This document shows, piece by piece, positions 25,310 through 33,882 of a DNA stretch of 64,000 bases. The stretch spans positions 275,321 to 339,320 of the forward strand of contig JACRMB010000010.1 in NCBI GenBank assembly GCA_016235065.1. The letters run 5' to 3'. This stretch comes from Actinomycetota bacterium (GTDB lineage Bacteria; Actinomycetota; Thermoleophilia; BMS3ABIN01). The translations under genes and the position numbers were made by a program. Position 1 is the stretch's first letter; the number at the start of each line of letters is the position of its first letter. The notes beneath the pieces were generated by a model. It did not search any database, was not told the origin of the DNA, and saw only the letters and a list, made by a program, of their open reading frames with translations.

Positions 25310-25420
25310 CCCCGGGGACATGATCATTCGTGTCCCAAGTTATTCCCCGGGGACATGATCATTCGTGTCCCCGGTCTAGCAAGGTTTTACGAACGGGGAC
25401 ACGATTTCATCGTGTCCCCC
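25310..25420. repeat. composite REP-like element B between nifH and nifI1
   Basis: Two copies of the GGGGACATGATCATTCGTGTCCC palindrome (25310-25336 and 25344-25373), then AGCAAGGTTTTACGAAC and a third hairpin GGGGACACGATTTCATCGTGTCCCC (25396-25420). The hairpins fill the intercistronic gap and end about 20 bp before the nifI1 start. Confidence 0.85.
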
Positions 25421-25439
25421 TGGCAAGGGAGGTAATCCC

Positions 25440-25757
25440 ATGGAAATGGTACGGGCCATACTTCGGCCCAGCAACATAGACAAGGTCGTCTGCGCCCTGG
25501 AGGAGTCCGGTTTCTTCTCCATGACCAGGATGGACGTTTTCGGACGCGGCAAGCAGAAGGGGATCAAGGTCGGCGAAGTGCAGTACGACGAGCTGCCCAA
25601 GACCATGCTCATGTTCGTGGTCAACAGCCGCGATACCCAGCGCCTGATCGATACGATCACGAAGGTCGCGAACACCGGCAACATCGGTGACGGCAAGATC
25701 TTTATCTCGCCGGTGGATGCCGTCTATACGATCCGCACCGGCGATTCGGGACTCTAG
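25440..25757 (+). CDS. nifI1: nitrogenase regulatory PII-like protein NifI1
   Basis: 105 residues. NifI1 and NifI2 form a complex that binds NifDK and blocks access of NifH when ammonium rises; 2-oxoglutarate and ATP relieve it (known from methanogens). The PII fold is visible: MEMVRAILRPSNIDKV strand-helix, RGKQKG at the T-loop base, and the B-loop TGNIGDGKIF. The T-loop is divergent from GlnK and lacks YRG. GGGAGG precedes the ATG. It lies between nifH and nifD, as in archaea and clostridia. Confidence 0.95.
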   Translation: MEMVRAILRPSNIDKVVCALEESGFFSMTRMDVFGRGKQKGIKVGEVQYDELPKTMLMFVVNSRDTQRLIDTITKVANTGNIGDGKIFISPVDAVYTIRTGDSGL

Positions 25758-25766
25758 GGAGAGACA

Positions 25767-26135
25767 ATGAAAGAGATAACGGCGATCATCAGGACTAACA
25801 AGATTCAAAGGACCAAGGAGGCTCTGGTCGAAGCCGGTTACCCTTCGATGACGGTTAAGGAAGTCCTCGGCCGCGGCAAGCAGCGCGGCCTTCAGCAGGA
25901 GTTCTGCCTCGACATCCCCGAACCCGACGACGGGGAATTGCTGCCCAGGGTCAGCTTTATCCCCAAGCGGCTCCTGACCCTTGTAGTGGACGACGAGGAT
26001 GTGGACACCCTGGTCGTCCTGATCACTAAAGTAAACCAGACCGGCAACGTCGGCGACGGCAAGATCATCGTTTCGCCGGTATCAAACGCCGTCCGTGTGA
26101 GGACGAGCGAGGCCGGCCACGTGGCGCTAAGTTGA
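25767..26135 (+). CDS. nifI2: nitrogenase regulatory PII-like protein NifI2
   Basis: 122 residues, 9 bp after nifI1. MKEITAIIRTNKIQRTKEAL opens the PII fold, the T-loop region is longer than in NifI1 (GKQRGLQQEFCLDIPEPDD..), and the B-loop TGNVGDGKII is retained. NifI2 is the partner of NifI1 in reversible nitrogenase switch-off. The ATG of nifD follows 9 bp after its stop, so expression is coupled. Confidence 0.95.
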   Translation: MKEITAIIRTNKIQRTKEALVEAGYPSMTVKEVLGRGKQRGLQQEFCLDIPEPDDGELLPRVSFIPKRLLTLVVDDEDVDTLVVLITKVNQTGNVGDGKIIVSPVSNAVRVRTSEAGHVALS

Positions 26136-26144
26136 GGAGACAGG

Positions 26145-27755
26145 ATGGCTGAACCAGTGAAAGACATCAAGGAACTATGCGAACTGAAAGACAGGATAGT
26201 CGAGTCACTGCCGGCGAAGGTCGGCAAGAACCGGGCCAAACACATCCAGGTCAAGGGCTGCGAAGACCAGCCGGCGATCGACGCCAATGCCAAGACTATC
26301 CCCGGGATAATAACAACCAGGGGTTGTGCCTTCGCCGGCGCCAAGGGAGTCGTGCTCGGCCCGATCAAGGATGTCGTCAACCTCGTCCACGGCCCCGTCG
26401 GTTGTTCATATTATTCATGGCTGACCCGGCGCAACTTCGCCAGGCCTGAAGAAGGAGGCCGCAGCTTCCTGCAATATTGCTGCACCACCGATATGCAGGA
26501 GGGTGACATCGTCTTCGGCGGCGAGAAGAAGCTGATGCAGGCTATCCGTGAGGTCAAGGAGATCCTCGACCCGGAAGCGATCGTGGTCACCGCCACCTGC
26601 CCCGTCGGACTGATCGGCGACGACATCGCCAGCGTCTCCAGGCAGGCTGAAGAGGAGCTGGGGATCAAGGTCTTTTCCGCGAACTGCGAGGGCTACAAGG
26701 GAGTCAGCCAGTCGGTCGGGCACCACATCGCCTGCAACTCGCTGATGGAGCATGTGGTCGGCACAGAAGAGCTCGAGGACCCGACTCCATTCGACATCAA
26801 CATCTTCGGCGAGTACAACATCGGCGGCGACCTCTGGAGCATCAAACCGATGCTGGAGGAGATCGGCTACCGCATCGTCTCGACTTACACGGGCGACGCA
26901 TCCATCCACGATATCGCCCGCGCCCCCCACGCAAAACTGAACCTGCTCATGTGCCACCGTTCCATCAACTATGCCACGCGCATGTTTCACGATCGTTACG
27001 GGCTGCCATGGCTGAAGGTCAACTACGTCGGCGTCGAGGAGACGGCTAATTCCCTCAGGGAGATGGCCCGGTTCTTCGGCGACGAGGAGCTGTCGGAAAG
27101 GACAGAGGCGGTCATCGCCGCCGAGATGGCGCGGATCGGCCCCGAACTGGAGCATTTCCGCAGCCGGCTCGACGGCAAAAAGATCATGCTGTTCGTGGGC
27201 GGTTCGCGCGCCCACCATTTCCAGAAGCTTTCCGAGGAGCTGGGCATGAATGTAGTGATGGCGGGTTACGAGTTCGCCCATCGCGATGATTATGAGGGCA
27301 GGAAGATCCTCGCCGAGATGAAGAAGGGCGGCATGAGCAAGGTGGTCCAGGATATCCAGTACGAGCTGGAACTCGGCTTCACCCCGGCGTTCACAGAAGC
27401 GGAGCTGGAACAGAAGAAGCAGGAACTGTCGGAGCACCTGCTCGATTACGAAGGCATGATCCCGCAAATGCGGGAGGGCTCGCTGATCATCGACGACCTC
27501 AACCATCATGAGACGGAGATCGTCATCCGCGAACTCGAGCCCGACGTATTCTGCTCCGGCATCAAGGACAAGTACGTCGTGGAGAAGATGGGCGTGCCCT
27601 CGCGACAGCTCCACTCCTACGATTACAGCGGGCCGTACACCGGTTTTGACGGGGCGCTCATGTTTGCCAGGGACATCGACATGGCCGTGAGTACCCCGAC
27701 AACAGGACATATCACTCCACCCTGGAGAAACACGGAGGCTGACTGCGATGCTTGA
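26145..27755 (+). CDS. nifD: nitrogenase molybdenum-iron protein alpha chain NifD
   Basis: 536 residues. All key residues are visible. P-cluster ligands are Cys61 (TTRGCAFAG), Cys87 (HGPVGCSYYSW) and Cys152 (TATCPVGLIGDD). FeMo-cofactor ligands are Cys270 (LLMCHRSINY) and His490 (QLHSYDYSGPY); Gln189 and His193 lie in GVSQSVGHHIA. The ~50-residue insertion between the two cofactor ligands relative to the Azotobacter protein is typical of cluster II/III enzymes. Conservation of these ligands argues for a functional Mo-type nitrogenase rather than a NifD-like homologue. Its last 8 bases overlap the start of nifK. Confidence 0.97.
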   Translation: MAEPVKDIKELCELKDRIVESLPAKVGKNRAKHIQVKGCEDQPAIDANAKTIPGIITTRGCAFAGAKGVVLGPIKDVVNLVHGPVGCSYYSWLTRRNFARPEEGGRSFLQYCCTTDMQEGDIVFGGEKKLMQAIREVKEILDPEAIVVTATCPVGLIGDDIASVSRQAEEELGIKVFSANCEGYKGVSQSVGHHIACNSLMEHVVGTEELEDPTPFDINIFGEYNIGGDLWSIKPMLEEIGYRIVSTYTGDASIHDIARAPHAKLNLLMCHRSINYATRMFHDRYGLPWLKVNYVGVEETANSLREMARFFGDEELSERTEAVIAAEMARIGPELEHFRSRLDGKKIMLFVGGSRAHHFQKLSEELGMNVVMAGYEFAHRDDYEGRKILAEMKKGGMSKVVQDIQYELELGFTPAFTEAELEQKKQELSEHLLDYEGMIPQMREGSLIIDDLNHHETEIVIRELEPDVFCSGIKDKYVVEKMGVPSRQLHSYDYSGPYTGFDGALMFARDIDMAVSTPTTGHITPPWRNTEADCDA

Positions 27756-29127
27756 TTCCACCCCCATTCAATCTGCTGAGAGAAAAGGGGTCAAGATCAA
27801 CCCCGCCAATATCTGCCAGCCCATCGGCGCCGCCATGGCGGCCGCCGGCATCAGGAACTGCATGCCCCACAGCCACGGTTCGCAGGGCTGCTCATCTTAT
27901 CTGAGGACCCAGATCACGCGCCACTACCGCGAACCGGTGATGGGGACCAGCAGTTCCTTTTCTGAGGACACTGCCGTCTTCGGCGGCGGCGGCAACCTCA
28001 AGCAGGCGATCAGGAACATCGTCTCCATTTACAGGCCTGAGGTCATCGCCATCCATACGACCTGTGTCGCCGAGACAATCGGCGACGACGTCAGGAGCAT
28101 CGTCGAAGGAATGGAACGCGAAGGCGATATCCCCGAGGACGTGCGGGTGATCGCCGCCAGCACCCCCAGTTATGTGGGCACCCACATCCTCGGCTACGCC
28201 CGCATGGTCGAGGCCATGGTCAACGGCTTCGCAAAGCGGAAGGACGGCACCCCGCGCACGCGGCTCAACGTCATCCCCGGTTTCAACGCCGAGCCTGGCG
28301 ATATCCGTGAGCTCAAGCGGATCCTTGGGATAATGGACATCGACCACATCGTCTTTCCGGACACTACCGGTGTCTTTGACGCCCCCATGACTGGTGAATC
28401 CAGGCTGTATCCTCAAGGAGGCACCACCGTCTCCGATCTGGAAGACACCGGCAACTCCCTGGCCACCTTCGTCATCTGCCGGGATTCCGGAACGCTGGCG
28501 GCGGCGGCCCTGGAGAAGGAATTCCAGGTGCCGGCGGTGCTGCTGCCGACGCCGATCGGCATCAGGAATGTCGACAGGCTGGTGATGAACCTCGCCGCTG
28601 CGGCCGGGATGACCGTACCGTTCGAGCTGGAGGAAGAGCGTGGCCGCCTGGTCGACATGATGCACGACGCCCATCCGCACTTCCACGGCAAGAAGGTGGC
28701 TATCGCCGGTGACCCCGATATCGCTGCCGGTCTAACCAGCCTCGTGACCGATATGGGGATGGAGCCTTTGCACGTGCTCTCCGGCACCAGAAGCGCCACC
28801 TTTGAAAAAGAGACGCGGGAGCTCCTTACCGACGATTTCCCTGACGCGAACATCATCAACGGCGGCGACCTGTTCACCCTGCATCAAGCGATCAAGAACC
28901 GGCCGGTGGATCTGATCCTGGGGAACACCCACACAAAATATATTGCCAGGGCCGAGGATGTGCCGCTGGTCAGGGTCGGTTTCCCCATATCTGACCGCGC
29001 TAACCTGCACCACTTCCCGGTCATGGGTTACGCCGGCGCCGCCAGGATGGTCGAACGGATCGGCAACACGCTGCTCGACCGGGTGGACCGGGATGCGCCC
29101 GACGAGCGATTCGAGCTGATGCTCTAG
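27748..29127 (+). CDS. nifK: nitrogenase molybdenum-iron protein beta chain NifK
   Basis: 459 residues, the short form of cluster II/III NifK, lacking the N-terminal extension of Azotobacter. P-cluster cysteines are Cys23 (NICQPIG), Cys48 (HGSQGCSSY) and Cys106 (HTTCVAETIGDD). It pairs with NifD as an alpha2beta2 tetramer. The start overlaps nifD by 8 bp, and nifE starts directly at the base after its stop. Confidence 0.97.
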   Translation: MLDSTPIQSAERKGVKINPANICQPIGAAMAAAGIRNCMPHSHGSQGCSSYLRTQITRHYREPVMGTSSSFSEDTAVFGGGGNLKQAIRNIVSIYRPEVIAIHTTCVAETIGDDVRSIVEGMEREGDIPEDVRVIAASTPSYVGTHILGYARMVEAMVNGFAKRKDGTPRTRLNVIPGFNAEPGDIRELKRILGIMDIDHIVFPDTTGVFDAPMTGESRLYPQGGTTVSDLEDTGNSLATFVICRDSGTLAAAALEKEFQVPAVLLPTPIGIRNVDRLVMNLAAAAGMTVPFELEEERGRLVDMMHDAHPHFHGKKVAIAGDPDIAAGLTSLVTDMGMEPLHVLSGTRSATFEKETRELLTDDFPDANIINGGDLFTLHQAIKNRPVDLILGNTHTKYIARAEDVPLVRVGFPISDRANLHHFPVMGYAGAARMVERIGNTLLDRVDRDAPDERFELML

Positions 29128-30717
29128 ATGGGCCGCGAACAGATACAGGATCCAGTAACGTTCGGCCCTGGTGACATCTCGTGCGGCCGAAAAAATATCA
29201 CGCCCGCCCACGGTGATATAGGGCTCGACGTCATCGCCGGCAGGGAGCGCCACATCTGCCGCAAGGCCGGCGCAGTCAGCGAGGCTGGCGCAGTCAGCGA
29301 GGCTGGCGCGAGCGGAGCAGCCGGTGCAGTAATCGAGGCTCCGTCGCCAGGCATCTCATGCGACACCGACAGCGTCGCCGGAGCGGTCAGCCAGCGAGCC
29401 TGCGTCTTCTGCGGCGCCCGCGTGGTGATCAATCCCATCGCGGACGCGCTGCATCTAATCCATGGACCCATCGGCTGTTCGGCCTACACCTGGGATATCC
29501 GGGGCAGCCTCTCTTCCGGCCCTGAGCTGCACCGGCTGAGCTTTTCCACCGACCTGCGGGAATACGACGTCATCTTCGGCGGCGAGAAGAAACTGTACGC
29601 GGCTCTGACCGAGCTGATTGCGAAGCACAGCCCGAAAGGCGCCTTCGTATATTCGACCTGCATCGTCGGGATCATCGGCGACGATCTCAAGGCTGTCTGC
29701 TCGAAGGTCGCTGGAGAAACCGGCATCCCGGTGATCCCTGTGCAGTCAGAAGGTTTCAGAGGCAACAAGAACGCTGGTTACAAGGCGGCCTGCGAGGCAC
29801 TGTTCAAGCTGATCGGCGGCGGCAGTGAGAAAGGGAGCAGACAAAATGGCAGCGGGCCACGCGGTCTTACGCGCATTGGGCAGGCCGTCCGCATCAAGAC
29901 GCCCGTCCCGCTTTCCATCAACATCCTGGGAGATTTCAACCTCGCCGGCGAGCTGTGGATCATCCGTGATTACCTCGACCGCATGGGTATCAGCGTAGTC
30001 GCCAACATAAGCGGCGACTCCCGGGTGGAACAGGTGGCAAAGGCACACACGGCGGCGCTGAACGTGGTCCAGTGTTCCGGTTCCATGACCCATCTCGCCA
30101 GGATGATGAAGGCACATTACGGCATCCCCTATATCCGGGTCTCCTATCTGGGCCTGGATGATATGAGCGGCAGCCTCCGCGCGATCGCCACCTTTTTCAA
30201 CGATCCGGACGTCATCGAGAGGACCGAACGGCTGATCGGGGAAGAGACCGCTGCCGTCGCGCCCGAAATCGAGTTCTACCGTGAAAAGCTCAAAGGGAAA
30301 AAAGCAGCAGTGTACGTCGGCGGCGCTTTCAAGGCGGTGTCGCTGATCAAGTCGTTCCGGGCGCTTGGCATGGAAGTAGCCGTCGTCGGCTCCCAGACCG
30401 GCAAACAGAAAGACTACGAGGAGATCCGCGGCGAGGCTGATGGCGGCACGGTCATCATCGACGACGCCAACCCCCTGGAACTGGCCCAGCTCATGGAGAA
30501 CCTCGGCGTCGACATCTTCGTCGGCGGGGTCAAGGAACGGCCGGTGGCGTACAAGCTGGGCGTGGCATTCTGCGACCATAACCACGAACGCAAGAAGCCG
30601 CTCGAAGGTTACACGGGCATGCTGAATTTCGCCCGCGAGGTCTACAGCTCCATAGCCAGCCCCGTATGGGACTGGGTGCCGCGCCCGCGGCTGGCAGAGG
30701 AGGCCGGCCATGGCTAA
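29128..30717 (+). CDS. nifE: FeMo-cofactor scaffold protein NifE
   Basis: 529 residues. NifEN accepts the NifB-cofactor and matures it. The NifD-like core begins near residue 90 (RACVFCGARVV, HGPIGCSAYTWD, YSTCIVGIIGDD). The first ~90 residues are unusual: after a Cys-containing segment (DISCGRK, ERHICRK) comes a low-complexity Ala/Gly/Ser/Val linker with two copies of AVSEAG, encoded by an 18-bp tandem repeat at 29269-29304. A second low-complexity insert (GGGSEKGSRQNGSGPRG) sits near residue 230. The ATG abuts the nifK stop. No clear SD is visible, so translation is probably coupled. Confidence 0.95.
   Translation: MGREQIQDPVTFGPGDISCGRKNITPAHGDIGLDVIAGRERHICRKAGAVSEAGAVSEAGASGAAGAVIEAPSPGISCDTDSVAGAVSQRACVFCGARVVINPIADALHLIHGPIGCSAYTWDIRGSLSSGPELHRLSFSTDLREYDVIFGGEKKLYAALTELIAKHSPKGAFVYSTCIVGIIGDDLKAVCSKVAGETGIPVIPVQSEGFRGNKNAGYKAACEALFKLIGGGSEKGSRQNGSGPRGLTRIGQAVRIKTPVPLSINILGDFNLAGELWIIRDYLDRMGISVVANISGDSRVEQVAKAHTAALNVVQCSGSMTHLARMMKAHYGIPYIRVSYLGLDDMSGSLRAIATFFNDPDVIERTERLIGEETAAVAPEIEFYREKLKGKKAAVYVGGAFKAVSLIKSFRALGMEVAVVGSQTGKQKDYEEIRGEADGGTVIIDDANPLELAQLMENLGVDIFVGGVKERPVAYKLGVAFCDHNHERKKPLEGYTGMLNFAREVYSSIASPVWDWVPRPRLAEEAGHG
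29269..29304 (+). repeat. 18-bp in-frame tandem duplication in nifE
   Basis: GGCGCAGTCAGCGAGGCT occurs twice head to tail and adds AVSEAG repeats to the NifE linker. Confidence 0.85.
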
Positions 30718-32128
30718 GAGCTTTGTCTCGACCACCAATCCCTGCAGGCTCTGCCGGCCCCTTGGCGCCTGCCTCGCCTTCAGGGGTGTGGAGGATTCGA
30801 TGGTCCTTCTGCACGGGTCACAGGGATGCAGCACCTACATGCGCCGCTACATCTCCAGCCATTTTCGGGAGCCGGTCGATATCGCCTCCTCCGCCCTGAG
30901 CGAGAACCAGGCGGTCTACGGCGGAGCCGCCAACCTGAAGCAGGGGATCAGAAACGTCGTGGCCAAATACTCGCCCGCGATCCTGGGCGTCGCCACTACA
31001 TGCCTGGCGGAAACCATCGGCGACGATGTCAGGATGACGATCAGCGAGCTGATGGATGAGGAGCCGGCGTTGAGAGAGATCACGATCGTGCCGGTCTCCA
31101 CGCCAAGCTACAACGGCGGCCACATGGACGGCTTCAACGACGCCTGCGTCGCCATCCTCGAGAGTCTTGCCGGGAACGGAAATGAGAACCCCGCCGGGAA
31201 CAGGGACAAGATCCCTGCCGGAACCAGTTATGAGAATCTTGCCGAGAGCAGGGACGAGCGGGGGGAGATGAACCTTTTCCCTGGGTTCGTCTCCCCCGCC
31301 GATCTTCGCTACCTGAAAGAAGTGATGGCGTCTTTCGGCATTAGACCGATGGTCCTGCCGGACATCTCGGACACGCTGGATGGCGTAATCGACGGCTCGC
31401 TGAGCCGGATACCCTCCGGCGGCGCCCGGCTAGACAGAATCCGGCATTCCCACTCGGCGCCGGCTTCGATCGAATTCGGCCGGACGTCTCCTGAGAGCCA
31501 GTCCCCGGCGCTGTTCCTTGAGAAGCGTTTCGGCGTGAAGGCCGATCGGCTCCCGATACCGATCGGCATCAGGTACAGCGACCTCTTTTTCGAATCCCTC
31601 GAACGGCTGACCGGCAGGCCGACCCCCGATAATCACCGGAATGAACGGGGCCGGCTGGTGGACGCCATGGTCGACGCCCACAAATATCTGTTCGGCAAGC
31701 GAGCTGTCATCTATGGTGACGCCGATTTCGTCATCGCCATGACTTCGTTCCTGGTGGACTTGGGCATCCAGCCGGTCGTCTGCGCCAGCGGCGGTGGCGG
31801 CGCCGATTATCTCGCCGAACTGGAAGCGCTCACGGATCACCTGGAAGAAATGCCGGCCCTGCTGGCCGGGACAGATTTCGAAGACATCCGCGAGCAGGCG
31901 CGGAAAGCGGCCGCGGACCTGCTCATCGGCAGCAGCAAGGGCAACCATATCGCCCGCGAACTGGGCATCCCGCTGGTCCGGGCCGGCTACCCGATCCACG
32001 ACCGTTTCGGCGGCCAGCGGATACTCCATACCGGCTACCGCGGCGCTCTGAACCTGCTGGACCTGCTAACCAACACGATAATCGCCGGGGAGGAGGCCGT
32101 ACTTGGCCATGGATACAGCTATATGTAA
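30710..32128 (+). CDS. nifN: FeMo-cofactor scaffold protein NifN
   Basis: 472 residues, partner of NifE. The NifK-like core shows PCRLCRPLGA, HGSQGCSTYMRR and ATTCLAETIGDD. Residues ~155-185 form an inserted polar linker of degenerate 8-residue repeats, encoded by 24-bp tandem units (31172-31258). It is not fused to NifB. The start overlaps nifE by 8 bp. It is followed 21 bp later by a TSUP permease. Confidence 0.95.
   Translation: MAKSFVSTTNPCRLCRPLGACLAFRGVEDSMVLLHGSQGCSTYMRRYISSHFREPVDIASSALSENQAVYGGAANLKQGIRNVVAKYSPAILGVATTCLAETIGDDVRMTISELMDEEPALREITIVPVSTPSYNGGHMDGFNDACVAILESLAGNGNENPAGNRDKIPAGTSYENLAESRDERGEMNLFPGFVSPADLRYLKEVMASFGIRPMVLPDISDTLDGVIDGSLSRIPSGGARLDRIRHSHSAPASIEFGRTSPESQSPALFLEKRFGVKADRLPIPIGIRYSDLFFESLERLTGRPTPDNHRNERGRLVDAMVDAHKYLFGKRAVIYGDADFVIAMTSFLVDLGIQPVVCASGGGGADYLAELEALTDHLEEMPALLAGTDFEDIREQARKAAADLLIGSSKGNHIARELGIPLVRAGYPIHDRFGGQRILHTGYRGALNLLDLLTNTIIAGEEAVLGHGYSYM
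31172..31258 (+). repeat. 24-bp in-frame tandem repeat in nifN
   Basis: Units at 31172, 31196 and 31220 plus a partial fourth encode GNGNENPA, GNRDKIPA, GTSYENLA and ESRDERGE. Confidence 0.8.
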
Positions 32129-32149
32129 CGGGGAAGGCGGGCAGCCGGT

Positions 32150-32887
32150 ATGAGCGAACCGGCTGTTATCGCGATCTGCTTCTTCTTCATCGCCATGCTC
32201 TATTCGGCTGTCGGGCATGCCGGGGCATCTGCATATCTGGCGACTATGGCTTTGCTCGAATTCTCTCCTGATGAGATGAAGCCGGCCGCCCTCGCACTGA
32301 ACGTCCTCGTGGCGGCGATCACGAGCATCCGGTTCTATCGGGCGGGATATTTTTCCTGGCGGCTGCTGTGGCCCTTTGCCGCCGCATCCATCCCGCTGGC
32401 TTACATCGGAGGCGGCTTGACCGTCAGCGCGGATTCGTACCGGCTCCTGGTCGGAGCCGCCCTGATCTTCGCGGCTATCCACCTCCTGGCACGCTATCGC
32501 GCCAGCCATGACGACATTCCCGGCGTGCGTACTCCCGGGCTGCCGGCATCGATGACCGCCGGCGGGATCATCGGTCTTGCTTCAGGCTTGACCGGCGTCG
32601 GAGGCGGCATCTTTCTCAGCCCAGTGCTGCTGCTGCGCAGGTGGGCAGGCTTAAGGCAGACATCAGCCGCCGCAGCCGTCTTTATCCTCGCAAATTCCGC
32701 GGCCGGCCTGGCTGGCCATCTTCAGAATGGAGGAAGCTTCCCGTCAAATATGCCGGTCTGGGCCCTGGCGGTCATTGCCGGCGGTTTTCTTGGATCGTGG
32801 CTCGGAGCAACCAGGTTCAACAATCGGGCGCTCAGGATGCTCCTTGGCTTAGTTCTTGTTCTTGCTGGCTTAAGGATGGTGGCATAG
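32150..32887 (+). CDS. TauE/SafE (TSUP) family permease within the nif operon
   Basis: 245 residues with about eight helices in the two-fold TSUP arrangement; motifs YSAVGHAGASAYLA in the first half and GLASGLTGVGGGIFLSPVLLL in the second are typical of the family, which moves sulfite, sulfonates, thiosulfate or other small anions. It sits between nifN and nifB, with only 2 bp to nifB, so it is translated as part of the nif unit. A role in supplying sulfur for Fe-S/NifB-cofactor, or an anion needed for cofactor assembly, is inference. Confidence 0.88.
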   Translation: MSEPAVIAICFFFIAMLYSAVGHAGASAYLATMALLEFSPDEMKPAALALNVLVAAITSIRFYRAGYFSWRLLWPFAAASIPLAYIGGGLTVSADSYRLLVGAALIFAAIHLLARYRASHDDIPGVRTPGLPASMTAGGIIGLASGLTGVGGGIFLSPVLLLRRWAGLRQTSAAAAVFILANSAAGLAGHLQNGGSFPSNMPVWALAVIAGGFLGSWLGATRFNNRALRMLLGLVLVLAGLRMVA

Positions 32888-32889
32888 AG

Positions 32890-33777
32890 ATGAAAATCAT
32901 CACGGATATCAGCAATCACCCCTGTTTCAACAGCAACGTGAGGCACACGCACGGGCGGGTACACCTGCCGGTGGCCCCGCGCTGCAACGTCAAGTGCAAC
33001 TACTGCAACCGGCTGTTCGACTGCGCCAACGAAGGCAGGCCGGGAGTCACCAGCAGGGTGATGCGGCCGAAAGAGTCCCTCGCCTATCTTTCCGCGGCGA
33101 TGGCGGCCAACCAGATCTCGGTCGCGGGCATAGCAGGTCCGGGCGATCCGCTGGCGAACCCTGAGCAGACCTTCAACACCTTCGGCCTGGTCAAACGGAA
33201 ATACCCGCAGCTGCTTCGCTGCCTGTCCACAAACGGGCTTTCCGCCATCACCTACATCAGGGAGATAATCCACTACGCAAGCCATGTGACCCTGACTGTC
33301 AATGCAGTCGATGCTGAAGTCGGTTCAAGGATCTACAAGTGGATCAAACTCGGGGACCGCATCCATACCGGGGCAGACGCTGCCGGCATAATGCTGGAGC
33401 GGCAGCTGGAAGCCATCCGTCACCTGAAACGCGCCGGCGTTATCGTCAAGGTGAACACCGTGGTCATCCCCGGCATCAACGAAGCCCACATCGAGGATAT
33501 CGCCATGGTTATGGAGCAGCTGTCAGTAGATATGTATAACGCGATGCCCCTGTACCCGGTGAAGGGCACCCCTTTTGGGGATATTCCCGAGCCTTCCACT
33601 GCTGATATCGCGATCTTGCGCAAACGCGCTTCGGCGCACCTCCCCCAGATGAACCACTGCGCCCGTTGCAGAGCCGACGCAGCCGGGCTGATCGGCGCTG
33701 ACTTCGATCAGCAGCCTGCCGCTCCCACTCAGGAACCTGCAGCCAGATGCAGTGCGGCTTCACGACCTGCCTGCTAG
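32890..33777 (+). CDS. nifB: FeMo-cofactor biosynthesis radical SAM protein NifB
   Basis: 295 residues, the stand-alone type without the NifX domain. NifB fuses two [4Fe-4S] clusters and inserts carbide to make NifB-co. The radical SAM motif CNVKCNYC holds Cys32, Cys36 and Cys39; other family marks are NHPCF near the start, HLPVAPRCN, NRLFDCANEGRPGV and the C-terminal CARCRADA. The ATG at 32890 follows the TSUP stop by 2 bp. The last ~30 residues are low-complexity Ala/Pro/Arg with extra Cys and are not conserved. With this gene the operon holds the six genes usually considered the minimal Mo-nitrogenase set. Confidence 0.95.
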   Translation: MKIITDISNHPCFNSNVRHTHGRVHLPVAPRCNVKCNYCNRLFDCANEGRPGVTSRVMRPKESLAYLSAAMAANQISVAGIAGPGDPLANPEQTFNTFGLVKRKYPQLLRCLSTNGLSAITYIREIIHYASHVTLTVNAVDAEVGSRIYKWIKLGDRIHTGADAAGIMLERQLEAIRHLKRAGVIVKVNTVVIPGINEAHIEDIAMVMEQLSVDMYNAMPLYPVKGTPFGDIPEPSTADIAILRKRASAHLPQMNHCARCRADAAGLIGADFDQQPAAPTQEPAARCSAASRPAC

Positions 33778-33882
33778 TCTGGTTTATCCCCGCTGCTTCT
33801 CAGGAATGTATAAGCCTCAATCCGGGTATCAGGTCTAATCAGAGGTCTTTCCAGCAACAGGACTCTGAATAAGGGGCGGCAT

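Noticed and set aside
26415..27767. 450-codon open frame antisense to nifD
   Set aside because: It mirrors nifD exactly and has no family features; high third-position GC keeps the opposite strand open.
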